A DNA stretch of 63,570 nucleotides. Origin: Vibrio hepatarius. Its GTDB lineage: Bacteria > Pseudomonadota > Gammaproteobacteria > Enterobacterales > Vibrionaceae. The translations under genes and the position numbers were made by a program. The notes beneath the pieces are model-generated. The model did no database searches. It was not told the origin of the DNA and worked only from the letters and a program-made list of their open reading frames with translations. The stretch spans positions 1 to 63,570 of the forward strand of contig NZ_JAHKPM010000011.1 of assembly GCF_018860525.1 (NCBI RefSeq), written 5' to 3'. Numbering within the stretch: the first letter of the stretch is position 1; every line of letters begins with the position of its first letter. This document shows, in pieces, positions 55,796 to 63,570 of the stretch.

Positions 55796-56704
55796 ATGTC
55801 GAGAAGATTGCCCCCCTTAAACTCTCTTAAAGTGTTTGAGGCTGCAGCTCGTCACTTGAGCTTTACTAGAGCAGCGGAAGAGTTATTTGTGACTCAGGCA
55901 GCTGTAAGCCACCAAATTAAGTCATTAGAAGAGTTTTTAGGCCTAAAATTATTTAGGCGACGTAATCGCTCTTTGCTACTTACAGAGGAAGGGCAGGGTT
56001 ATTTTCTAGATATCAAAGATATCTTTACTTCGCTTGCCGAAGCAACAGATAAAGTGCTTGAACGCAGTGAGAAGGGAGCGCTAACGATTAGTTTGCCTCC
56101 TAGCTTTGCCATTCAGTGGTTAGTGCCACGTTTGGCTGACTTTAATCAACAAGAACCAGATATTGATGTGCGTATCAAAGCGGTTGATATGGATGAAGGA
56201 TCTCTGACCGATGATGTGGATGTTGCGATTTATTATGGACGTGGTAATTGGTCTGGCCTTCGCGCCGATAAACTGTATCAAGAATTTCTTATCCCTCTTT
56301 GTTCTCCCTCTTTATTGTTGAGCAATAAACCATTATCAAGGTTAAGTGACCTTAAACTGCATACATTGTTACATGATACTTCCCGTAAAGACTGGAAGCT
56401 GTTTGTCAAAGAGCATGGTATCGAGGATATCAATGTCAATCATGGGCCTATTTTTAGTCATTCTACTATGGTGCTTCAAGCTGCAGCTCACGGTCAGGGG
56501 ATTGCATTAGGAAATAATGTACTTGCACAACCAGAAATGGAAGCAGGTAGATTAATTGCACCTTTGGATCAGGTTTTGGTCTCTAAGAATGCGTTTTATG
56601 TGGTGTGTCATGAAAAACAGGCAGATATGGCGAGAATCGCAACCTTCAGAGATTGGATGTTAGCTAAGGCACAAAGTGAACAGGAGGAACTGTTGGATGA
56701 GTGA
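55796..56704 (+). CDS. gcvA: GcvA, LysR-type regulator of glycine cleavage and gcvB
   Basis: GcvA activates the glycine cleavage operon and gcvB when glycine is abundant. The 302-aa protein starts MSRRLPPLNSLKVFEAAARH, with a winged helix-turn-helix (about 22-48, SFTRAAEELFVTQAAVSHQI) and a LysR effector domain from about 95. It is near-identical to E. coli GcvA at the N-terminus. It is divergent from gcvB, and its end overlaps the hydrolase gene by eight bases in a gcvA-hydrolase-ygdD-rlmM run. Confidence 0.95.
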   Translation: MSRRLPPLNSLKVFEAAARHLSFTRAAEELFVTQAAVSHQIKSLEEFLGLKLFRRRNRSLLLTEEGQGYFLDIKDIFTSLAEATDKVLERSEKGALTISLPPSFAIQWLVPRLADFNQQEPDIDVRIKAVDMDEGSLTDDVDVAIYYGRGNWSGLRADKLYQEFLIPLCSPSLLLSNKPLSRLSDLKLHTLLHDTSRKDWKLFVKEHGIEDINVNHGPIFSHSTMVLQAAAHGQGIALGNNVLAQPEMEAGRLIAPLDQVLVSKNAFYVVCHEKQADMARIATFRDWMLAKAQSEQEELLDE

Positions 56705-57320
56705 TGTCTTGATTGATGGTGAGAAAGGTAAGCCACTGTTTATTTTTGCTCATGGCGCAGGCGCTGATATGAATCATGACTTTATGGCCACCATTGCTAA
56801 AGGATTAGCGGAAAGGGGTATTCAGGTCATACGGTTTAATTTTCCTTACATGGTAAAGCGCTCTCAAGATGGTAAGCGTCGTCCACCAGATCGTGCTCCT
56901 AAGCTATTGGATTCGTATCGGGATATAATCAAAACATTTGCTGATAAGCGGATAATTATTGGTGGAAAATCGATGGGAGGGCGAATGGCGAGCCTACTAT
57001 CACAGGACAGTAAGGTTGCAGGGATAGCTTGTCTTGGTTTTCCGTTTCATCCACCAGGGAAGCCTGAAAATTATAAAGGGGAGCATTTAGCTACGCTTGA
57101 GAAAGAGTGTCTGATTTTACAAGGAGAGAGGGATACGTTTGGTAAGCGTGAAGAATGTCATGACTTTGAGCTTTCAAATAAAGTGAGAGTTGAATTTATA
57201 CCAGATGGCGATCATAGCTTTAAACCTAGGAAAAGTTCTGGCCAAACAGAGGCGGATAATATTGCTTTAGCTACTCAAACTCTAGCGGATTTTATTTTGG
57301 AGGTATATGGTGAAGGCTAA
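56697..57320 (+). CDS. Alpha/beta hydrolase of the KANL3/TEX30-like family
   Basis: This 207-aa protein is a compact alpha/beta hydrolase: LFIFAHGAGADMNHDFM near residue 12, nucleophile elbow GGKSMGGRMAS near 92, an acid in ILQGERDTFGKREE near 143, and the catalytic His in PDGDHSFKPRKSSG near 172. Substrate unknown. I chose ATG 56697 with AGGAGG eight bases upstream. It is inserted between gcvA and the ygdD-like gene, a difference from E. coli. Confidence 0.85.
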   Translation: MSDVLIDGEKGKPLFIFAHGAGADMNHDFMATIAKGLAERGIQVIRFNFPYMVKRSQDGKRRPPDRAPKLLDSYRDIIKTFADKRIIIGGKSMGGRMASLLSQDSKVAGIACLGFPFHPPGKPENYKGEHLATLEKECLILQGERDTFGKREECHDFELSNKVRVEFIPDGDHSFKPRKSSGQTEADNIALATQTLADFILEVYGEG

Positions 57321-57708
57321 AGTTACGCTTGTTTTGGGTGGGACGTGTGCGGGTTTAGGAGTTGCATTAGGTGCATTTGCCGCTCACGGTTTACAAAAAG
57401 TTTTATCCCCCCAACTGCTTAATACGTTCCAAACTGGGGTTCAATATCAATTTATCCATGCTTTAGCGATTATCGTTTGTGGAGCCCTGTTAGCTACACG
57501 GCTAACTGATAAATCACAAAAGTATTTCGCCCTTGCAGCAAATTGCTTTATCATCGGCATCTTTTGTTTTAGTGGCAGCCTTTACGCTATAGCATTGACT
57601 GGAGTGAAATGGCTTGGGCCTATCACCCCGTTTGGCGGTTTAGCCTTTATGCTGGGGTGGGGGCTGTTTGTATTTGCAGCGCTACAGATTAAAGAGGTCG
57701 ATCAGTGA
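57307..57708 (+). CDS. DUF423 membrane protein (YgdD-like)
   Basis: This 133-aa protein has four hydrophobic helices and the family opening [24 protein letters not shown], followed by [22 protein letters not shown]423 proteins such as E. coli YgdD have no established role. GGAGG precedes two possible starts, ATG 57307 and GTG 57310; the GTG has the better spacing. It overlaps the genes on both sides by a few bases, so it is translated in a coupled operon with rlmM. Confidence 0.88.
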   Translation: MVKAKVTLVLGGTCAGLGVALGAFAAHGLQKVLSPQLLNTFQTGVQYQFIHALAIIVCGALLATRLTDKSQKYFALAANCFIIGIFCFSGSLYAIALTGVKWLGPITPFGGLAFMLGWGLFVFAALQIKEVDQ

Positions 57709-58796
57709 AACACTTAATGTTCTATTGCCGTTCTGGTTTTGAAAAAGAGTGTGCTGGAGAAATTCAGGACCGTGCTACACAACTTGAAGTATTTGGCTTC
57801 CCTCGTTTAAAAAGTAATACAGGTTATGTACTTTTTGAATGCTATCAACAAGGTGATGCAGAGCGGTTAGTGAAAGAGCTTGACTTTAAGGCTTTGATCT
57901 TTGCTCGTCAGATGTTTGCTGTGGCAGCTGAGATTAAGGATCTTCCACGTGAAGACCGTATATCACCTATTCTGGAAAGCTTGAGCGACATGGAAGCTTT
58001 CCCTCGATGTGGTGACATTCGTATTGAAACGCCAGATACCAATGAAGCAAAAGAATTACTTAAGTTTTGCCGAAAATTCACTGTACCTGCGCGCCAGGCA
58101 ATGCGTGGTAAAGGGATTTTATTTCCTAAAGATAATCCCAAAAAACCAGTGTTACACATCTGTTTTGTTGCGCCTGGACACTGCTTTGTAGGATATTCAT
58201 TGTCTAGTAACAATTCGTCTTTCTTTATGGGCATCCCACGCCTTAAATTTCCATCTGATGCTCCAAGTCGTTCAACATTAAAGCTAGAGGAAGCTTTTCA
58301 TGTTTTCATTCCTCGTGAAGAATGGGATGAACGCCTTGCTCCGGGGATGTGGGGGGTTGATTTAGGGGCTTGTCCTGGAGGCTGGACTTATCAATTGGTT
58401 AAACGATCAATGTTTGTTCATGCGGTGGACAATGGAATGATGGCTGATAGTTTGATGGATACAGGTCAAGTTAAGCATCATCAGGAAGATGGTTTCAAAT
58501 TTGAACCAGCACGTAAAAATGTCACATGGTTGATATGTGATATGGTTGAAAAGCCTTCTCGAGTAGCCCAACTTATGGGTGAGTGGTTAATTTCTGGTTG
58601 GGCAAAAGAAGCAATCTTTAACCTTAAGTTACCGATGAAAGGCCGTTATGATGAAGTGTTAGAGGACATAGAAAATCTAAAACTGTTCCTAATTGAGAAC
58701 AAGGTTAAGTTTCAGCTACAAGCCAAGCATCTTTATCATGATCGTGAAGAAATCACGGTACATTTACGCTGCCTTTCAAACATTTCACCGTACTAA
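57705..58796 (+). CDS. rlmM: 23S rRNA C2498 2'-O-ribose methyltransferase RlmM
   Basis: RlmM methylates C2498 in the peptidyl-transferase region of 23S rRNA. An N-terminal THUMP-like RNA-binding region (about 1-170) precedes the Rossmann methyltransferase domain, with the SAM motif [15 protein letters not shown] near residue 221 and the catalytic Lys/Asp pattern in [12 protein letters not shown] and [11 protein letters not shown]. The 363 aa is normal. The start is GTG, overlapping the DUF423 gene. Confidence 0.95.
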   Translation: MKHLMFYCRSGFEKECAGEIQDRATQLEVFGFPRLKSNTGYVLFECYQQGDAERLVKELDFKALIFARQMFAVAAEIKDLPREDRISPILESLSDMEAFPRCGDIRIETPDTNEAKELLKFCRKFTVPARQAMRGKGILFPKDNPKKPVLHICFVAPGHCFVGYSLSSNNSSFFMGIPRLKFPSDAPSRSTLKLEEAFHVFIPREEWDERLAPGMWGVDLGACPGGWTYQLVKRSMFVHAVDNGMMADSLMDTGQVKHHQEDGFKFEPARKNVTWLICDMVEKPSRVAQLMGEWLISGWAKEAIFNLKLPMKGRYDEVLEDIENLKLFLIENKVKFQLQAKHLYHDREEITVHLRCLSNISPY

Positions 58797-58865
58797 TAGA
58801 CTGGATTATTCGGCAGATTAGTTAAAGTTTTAGAGCATAGCTGTTAAAGCTTGAGAATATAGTGG

Positions 58866-59645
58866 TCAGTCAGCTTTTGGGCCACTATAACGTATTTCTT
58901 GTAAATTAAACCCCAGAGCAACATCTGTTTTTAATGCTGAAACTAATTTACATCGACGTGCTGTCTCAATGTGTTCCATGAGTTTTTTTCGATACTTTGG
59001 GACGAGCTCTTCAGAGGTATAAGCTTGCTCAATATCAACATATTTTGTCAGTATCTCTTTCGCCGCTTTAGGACCAATTCCAGGCACGCCTGTTACTTGG
59101 CTTGAGCTTATTCCCGTTAATCCCCAATAATCGGCAAGTTGTGATGATTTGACCCCAAACTCTTTTGCGATAAATGGTTCATCAAGCCAACGATGTTGAA
59201 AGTAATCACGAATTTGGAGCTTTGCTGAAAGTAGCTGGCAGTAACCTTTATCTGTTGAAATGATTGTGACTTTTTGATTCCGATTAGCGACTTTAACGGC
59301 TAATGTAGCTATGAGATCGTCAGCTTCATCACCTGATGAAAGTAAAGAATCAATACCTAATTTCCACCAAGCTTCCTGAATGGTATCAAGACTATCAAAG
59401 AGTGTTTTTGGCATAGGCTTGCGGTTACTTTTATACTCGCTAATTAGCTCTGCACGCCATCCTCTTTCCTGAAGGTGGTGATCAAAAACGGCAATGATAT
59501 GAGTTGGTTGAGACTCATTGATGATTTTATTGAGAGTTCGAGTCGTCGTGGTTATAGTTCTTGTAATATCATCAGGGTCGGGCTGGGCCGAATGGACACG
59601 TCGAATAAGGTTGAGTGCATCGATGATAACAAGGTGGATAGGCAT
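58866..59645 (-). CDS. xni: Flap endonuclease Xni (exonuclease IX)
   Basis: Xni is a FEN-family structure-specific nuclease related to the Pol I 5' exonuclease domain. At 259 aa it has MPIHLVIIDALNLIRRVH at the start, IIAVFDHH near 52, SGDEADDLIATLA near 104, and the DNA-binding helix-hairpin-helix VTGVPGIGPKAAKEIL near 180. I prefer ATG 59645 over the TTG at 59654; neither has a strong ribosome site. It follows ppnN on the same strand. Confidence 0.9.
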   Translation of the reverse strand: MPIHLVIIDALNLIRRVHSAQPDPDDITRTITTTTRTLNKIINESQPTHIIAVFDHHLQERGWRAELISEYKSNRKPMPKTLFDSLDTIQEAWWKLGIDSLLSSGDEADDLIATLAVKVANRNQKVTIISTDKGYCQLLSAKLQIRDYFQHRWLDEPFIAKEFGVKSSQLADYWGLTGISSSQVTGVPGIGPKAAKEILTKYVDIEQAYTSEELVPKYRKKLMEHIETARRCKLVSALKTDVALGFNLQEIRYSGPKAD

Positions 59646-59705
59646 AGAAATCAAAATTAAGGGTTGAGAAGGCTCTTATTGTAAAGCATGAAATATAGAT
59701 TGCTA

Positions 59706-59738
59706 GAGTCTGTTTACCCTAATAGGATAAACAGACTC
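59706..59738 (-). other. Long hairpin between ppnN and xni
   Basis: GAGTCTGTTTA at 59706-59716 pairs perfectly with TAAACAGACTC at 59728-59738, and an inner CCT/AGG extends the stem. On the minus strand the following T content is weak (TAGCAATCTATATTT), so it may end ppnN transcripts inefficiently or protect the mRNA end. Confidence 0.55.
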
Positions 59739-59777
59739 AAAATACGACTCAGTATGGTATAAGTATATAGGAATTAG

Positions 59778-61142
59778 CTAGTCTATCGTTTTGATCTGAT
59801 AGCATGGTTCATAAGCACTACCACCCGGCAGCTTCATACGATCCTGTTCAACAAAGTCTCTTAGTAACTTGTCCATTTTCTTCATTAAGGCAGCATCACC
59901 ATCAAGAGAAAATGGACCATGACGTTCAATTTCACGTATGCCTTCAGCTTTTACATTACCCGCGACTATACCAGAAAAAGCTTGGCGAAGGGCTGCGGAA
60001 AGGTTTTCTGGGCGCTGGTTTAAATGCAAATCCAAGCTAGCCATGTTGTCATGGGTAGGATCAAATGGTAGCTGGAACTCAGGTTCTATTTTGAGTGACC
60101 AGTTAAAGCTATATGCATCCCCTGTGTCTTTTCTATGTTGACGTACATCAGCCATTGTATTTTTCATTATCCTGGCCACTTTCTCTGGGTCATCAACCAC
60201 TATCTCATAATGGCGTTGTGCATCTTTGCCAAGAGTGTCACCGATAAACTTATCGATTGAGCGGAAGTAATCTTCACTTTCTTTTGGTCCAGTAAGTACA
60301 ATCGGAAGTGGCTGCTCAGCATTATCTGGATGCATCATAATACCTAGTATGTATAGAAGTTCCTCTGCAGTACCAGCTCCTCCGGGGAAAATGACAATAC
60401 CATGTGCCATACGCACGAAGGCTTCTAGCCTTTTTTCGATATCTGGCATAATTACCAGTTCATTGACTATCGGGTTTGGTGGCTCAGCAGCAATAATTGA
60501 TGGTTCGGTAAGGCCAAGATAACGTTGGTCATAGTAGCGTTGTTTGGCATGTCCAATTGCCGCTCCTTTCATTGGACCTTCCATTGCACCAGGCCCACAA
60601 CCAGTGCAAATATTGAGTTCCCGAAGTCCCAGCTCGTGTCCGACTTCACGAGTGTACTGGTATTCATTGGCATTTATCGAATGTCCTCCCCAACATACGA
60701 TGAGATTTGGTTCAATTCCAGGAGTTAGAGCACCTGCATTACGCAAAATACCAAATACTAGGTTCGTGATGTGGCTTGCGTTTGTTAAGTTGAGACGTTG
60801 GTTGTCAGCAAGATGCATATTGACATATACAATGTCACGTAGAACTGAGAATAGATGTTCTTGGATGCCTTTTATGATATTGCCATCAACGAATGCATGC
60901 TCAGGCGCGTTGTTTAACTCAAGCTTGATGCCACGTTCTCGGCGAACAACATTGACGTCGAATGACTTGTATCTATCGAGTAGTTCTTTTGAGTTATCTG
61001 TGTGGCTACCTGAGTTGAGTACCGCGAGAGTACAATTTCGGTAGAGCTGATACAGATCACTAGCGGCAGTTTTTTTAAGACGCTCAACTTCGAGTTGAGA
61101 AAGCAGATCCATGCTACCTGCGGGACTGATATGAGTGATCAT
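59778..61142 (-). CDS. ppnN: PpnN (YgdH), nucleotide 5'-monophosphate nucleosidase
   Basis: PpnN cleaves purine and pyrimidine nucleoside monophosphates to base plus ribose-5-phosphate and is stimulated by (p)ppGpp in E. coli. The 454-aa protein has an N-terminal domain (about 1-145), a LOG-like Rossmann core with [17 protein letters not shown] near 190 and the signature [15 protein letters not shown] near 257, and a C-terminal domain with [14 protein letters not shown]. It is upstream of xni, as in E. coli. Confidence 0.95.
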   Translation of the reverse strand: MITHISPAGSMDLLSQLEVERLKKTAASDLYQLYRNCTLAVLNSGSHTDNSKELLDRYKSFDVNVVRRERGIKLELNNAPEHAFVDGNIIKGIQEHLFSVLRDIVYVNMHLADNQRLNLTNASHITNLVFGILRNAGALTPGIEPNLIVCWGGHSINANEYQYTREVGHELGLRELNICTGCGPGAMEGPMKGAAIGHAKQRYYDQRYLGLTEPSIIAAEPPNPIVNELVIMPDIEKRLEAFVRMAHGIVIFPGGAGTAEELLYILGIMMHPDNAEQPLPIVLTGPKESEDYFRSIDKFIGDTLGKDAQRHYEIVVDDPEKVARIMKNTMADVRQHRKDTGDAYSFNWSLKIEPEFQLPFDPTHDNMASLDLHLNQRPENLSAALRQAFSGIVAGNVKAEGIREIERHGPFSLDGDAALMKKMDKLLRDFVEQDRMKLPGGSAYEPCYQIKTID

Positions 61143-61355
61143 AGCGACCTCCTTGATGAGAAATTAATTTCCCTGCAATACTTCTTAGTGTGAATTCGGT
61201 TAGTTGAGAAAGTATTTAATCTTGTATGCGACACACAAGATAATTATTTAAGCTTAGCATGCTTTAACGATAAAGAAAGGCTAACTAATTGATATATATA
61301 CATCAATCATAAAGTAAATTAATAGGTTTAGCAGTGTTATTTGAGAAGTCAATTT

Positions 61356-63570
61356 TTATCCGCTTTTCAAAAGTTTTTTAATATTATCTTCATTTTGATA
61401 AGAGGAGTGGACTTTAATCAACCCTTGATTAATAGAATGCTTGCAAGCTTTGCGGATATTACCAGTCGCTAAACTTGCCGCTGGAGCATTTTTGATCGCT
61501 TTTAGGTATACCCACTGACTGGTGTGTTCTTCGATGCTTAGTGTACGAGCGACACTGGTCGACATGAGTAGGATATCGAGTAACTCTTTGTCATTTATCG
61601 CCGTATATGCACGAGGTAAAAATGGATAATCAGCCATTCCGATGCGGATGATATTATCGAGCCCATACTTTTTAGTAAATTCATTTATCCAAGTTTGTAT
61701 TTGATCGAATACTTGTTCGGGCTTTGTGGTATTGCTATTGTCAGGTTCAATGTAAAGCAAATTGGCGTCAGAGAAGTGGTAAATTCGAGCTGGATGTTCG
61801 ATTTTCTCTTTCAGGAATTGACCAAAATCTTTTTCAATTTTTAGTCCTTCCGAATAACCGCGTTGTAGAGACATATTACGTAGAAATGGAGCATCTATCA
61901 TCACAAAGCGTAATCGGTCGCTGAGCGGCTCATGAATAAGATCTCCTACGTGCCATTTTTCAAACTTGTGGCTACTTGCCTCCAATGATGCAGGTAATTT
62001 CACACTCAGCATACGAAGATTTTTTAAGCCAGAACGAGAGTGAGCGTAAAGTTCATTATTGAGGTCGTCGATCTCTTCTTTTTGGATGGTAATGATGTGT
62101 CCACGACGTAATAAGAATACAAAAAGTAGCGCACAAGTCACAAATAGAGTTAAAGAGATTTTCTGAAACTTGTGGAATTCATTCTTGACTTCTTTAAGTT
62201 GTTTTTTTTGTCCCACTAGATGAAGTGTTTGTTCGACGGCATCTTTTTGCTGTCTAAAGTCGTCCTCATTGATAAGGTTTAGTTCTTGCTGCTCAATAGT
62301 TGCTAAGGCATTATATTTCTGAAGATAACGCAGAGCTTGCTGGTAATTTTCGAGTAGCTCATTACCTATATTAAGCATTTGGTAAGCATTTTTTTCTAAG
62401 CTAAGATCCTTCATTTCAAGTGCAATCTCGAGCGCCTTATTGGCTTTATCTACCACTTCTTTTGGTCGTCCTTGGTGTGACGCTAATCCGGCCTCAAGCA
62501 GTAAAGCTTTTGCTTGTAGCTTGGGTATATCAATATAATTTAGCAACTCTTGAGCGCGAATTAAATATTGATCTGCAAGAGGAAAGTTGACTAATTGTAA
62601 GTAGGTTGAAGCGAGAGCAAGACGAATGTCTATTACATTTTCAATATTGTTTTGCAGGCGCTCATGGTCGATTGCGTTGAAATAATGCACGAGTGCGAGG
62701 TTATACTTTCCTTGATCAAAATAGATGTCACCCATGCGTTTAAGTATTGGAGGCAGTATTGGTGAGCTTTCATAATTATCATAAAAGTCTGCCGCTTGAG
62801 AGAAATGATCAGCAGCTTTGTCGAGCACTCTTCGTTCATAAAAGAGTTGCCCAATTAAGCGGTTTGACTCTGCTAATTGCAAGCCAGAGGTATTCTCAAT
62901 TGCACCCCAGTAACTAATGAGTAGCTCAGATAACGCTTTATTGTAAATTTTATGGTTGAGAAAATGTTTACCAAGAGAAATGTGATAGGCGATAATAGTT
63001 TGTTTGTTTTTTAATTGTTCAACAAAAGGAATCGCTTGTTTATACAATGTTTCTGCTCGTTTTATTTGATCTTGGCTTGAAGCAATATCTGCTTTTAGCA
63101 TAGTGAGTTGATAGTTTAGACCTTTGGCGAGTTGCTCGGGGTTATGTATTGAGCTCAGTTCCTGCTCTACTTGATTGAGGTTTGCTTCAATTGATTGATT
63201 ACTGCCTTCAATTTTCCAATTGAGTCGAATTTCAAGTAGACGTAACTCCAAACGTAAATAAGGCAGTTTGTACTCTTCGGTCAGTTGCTTTGCTTGCTGA
63301 ATATATCGAAGTGATTCAGATGGATTGCTAAGGTTAAATTCTGCTTGAGCTAAAATCTTAAGTGCGTCTATTGTGCTTCCAGGGGTTCTAAAGCGAGTAT
63401 CTGAATCATCGCGAGACATGGTTGATGGCCCTTTTTCCGATTGGGCCATAAGCTTTCTTTGGGTTAGATAATTAGAAGCTAAAATTTTGGATTGCTTGGG
63501 AACAATATCGACCAAAGAGTCTGCTTCATTAAGCAAGGCCGATGAATAAACAGTCGAGGCTGATACAAAA
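61356..63570 (-). CDS. Membrane-bound TPR protein with degenerate GGDEF-like domain (5' end missing)
   Basis: The frame is open from the right edge of the window, so the true start lies beyond 63570; the TTG at 63536 is not a real start. The edge residues (FVSASTVYSSA, just before LLNEADSL) look like the end of a signal peptide. Tandem tetratricopeptide repeats (about 50-420 from that point) precede a membrane helix (ISLTLFVTCALLFVFLL), a short coiled coil, and a C-terminal domain with GGDEF-like pattern (FVMIDAPFLRNMSLQRGY, then ARIYHFSDANLLYI, then IRIGMADYP). HFSDA replaces GGDEF, so it should not make c-di-GMP. It is probably a periplasmic sensor with a cytoplasmic output domain. Confidence 0.7.
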   Translation of the reverse strand, partial: FVSASTVYSSALLNEADSLVDIVPKQSKILASNYLTQRKLMAQSEKGPSTMSRDDSDTRFRTPGSTIDALKILAQAEFNLSNPSESLRYIQQAKQLTEEYKLPYLRLELRLLEIRLNWKIEGSNQSIEANLNQVEQELSSIHNPEQLAKGLNYQLTMLKADIASSQDQIKRAETLYKQAIPFVEQLKNKQTIIAYHISLGKHFLNHKIYNKALSELLISYWGAIENTSGLQLAESNRLIGQLFYERRVLDKAADHFSQAADFYDNYESSPILPPILKRMGDIYFDQGKYNLALVHYFNAIDHERLQNNIENVIDIRLALASTYLQLVNFPLADQYLIRAQELLNYIDIPKLQAKALLLEAGLASHQGRPKEVVDKANKALEIALEMKDLSLEKNAYQMLNIGNELLENYQQALRYLQKYNALATIEQQELNLINEDDFRQQKDAVEQTLHLVGQKKQLKEVKNEFHKFQKISLTLFVTCALLFVFLLRRGHIITIQKEEIDDLNNELYAHSRSGLKNLRMLSVKLPASLEASSHKFEKWHVGDLIHEPLSDRLRFVMIDAPFLRNMSLQRGYSEGLKIEKDFGQFLKEKIEHPARIYHFSDANLLYIEPDNSNTTKPEQVFDQIQTWINEFTKKYGLDNIIRIGMADYPFLPRAYTAINDKELLDILLMSTSVARTLSIEEHTSQWVYLKAIKNAPAASLATGNIRKACKHSINQGLIKVHSSYQNEDNIKKLLKSG

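Noticed and set aside
60544..61044. 166-aa open frame on the plus strand
   Set aside because: It lies wholly opposite ppnN, has no ribosome site and a composition typical of an antisense shadow.
63534..63536. TTG as start of the last minus-strand gene
   Set aside because: The frame remains open to the window edge, and the upstream residues look like a signal peptide end, so the gene is simply truncated by the window.

Overview
The window is a stretch of chromosome from a gammaproteobacterium of the genus Vibrio or a close relative. Three things point there: the sodium-driven flagellar motor pair pomA-pomB, a chitobiase with a nag (N-acetylglucosamine) locus, and a heme-uptake cluster in the order I know from Vibrio anguillarum (receptor and HugZ/HutZ-type gene divergent from tonB-exbB-exbD-hutBCD). 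The species cannot be fixed from the sequence alone. No tRNA, rRNA, CRISPR array, intact insertion sequence, plasmid or phage module was seen. Most of the window is conserved core genome. The accessory parts are the first ~1.2 kb, a decayed IS6-like remnant near 9.1 kb, and a few small orphan genes.

Layout. 1-1200: the 3' end of a glycine-rich hydrophobic protein overlapping a small membrane protein (possible effector/immunity pair), then a 123-aa protein resembling a MotA/PomA stripped of its cytoplasmic domain. 1400-9050: heme acquisition (ABC transporter hutBCD, tonB-exbB-exbD, outer-membrane receptor, HugZ-family protein) around a Fur-box-like site. 9050-20100: IS6 remnant, rluF, a DUF3149 peptide, a TraB/GumN-family protein, chitobiase, a POT peptide transporter, asnB and a CPA2 antiporter. 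20100-24500: divergent nagA-nagC and nagE with two NagC-like boxes and a CRP-like site. 24700-33500: glnS, fur, a DUF4442 protein, fldA, a DUF2788 protein, ybfF, seqA, pgm, a DUF1853 protein and a Nif3-family gene. 33600-44900: gltA divergent from sdhCDAB-sucAB-sucCD, most of the TCA cycle. 45000-51800: small unknown genes, a GNAT acetyltransferase, DUF3301, DUF3549, yqcC-truC and the isoprenoid operon xseB-ispA-dxs. 52000-58800: pomAB, thiI, the GcvB small RNA divergent from gcvA, a hydrolase, a ygdD-like DUF423 gene and rlmM. 58900-63570: xni, ppnN and a truncated TPR protein with a degenerate GGDEF-like domain.

How the genes work together. Fur, encoded here, probably represses the heme cluster through the site at 6151-6169. 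Chitobiase releases GlcNAc from chitin oligomers; NagE imports and phosphorylates it and NagA deacetylates it, under NagC (and probably CRP) control. GltA, Sdh and Suc carry the carbon through the TCA cycle. GcvA and GcvB link glycine status to amino-acid and peptide transport.

The observations most worth following are the mini-MotA protein, the toxin/immunity-like pair at the left edge, the two in-phase NagC-like boxes, the IS6 relic, and several long perfect palindromes that are not ordinary terminators. Start codons were revised from the longest open frames for hutB, exbD, tonB, the DUF3149 gene, seqA, pgm, the Nif3 gene, sucC, the GNAT gene, truC, ispA, the hydrolase at 56697 and xni.
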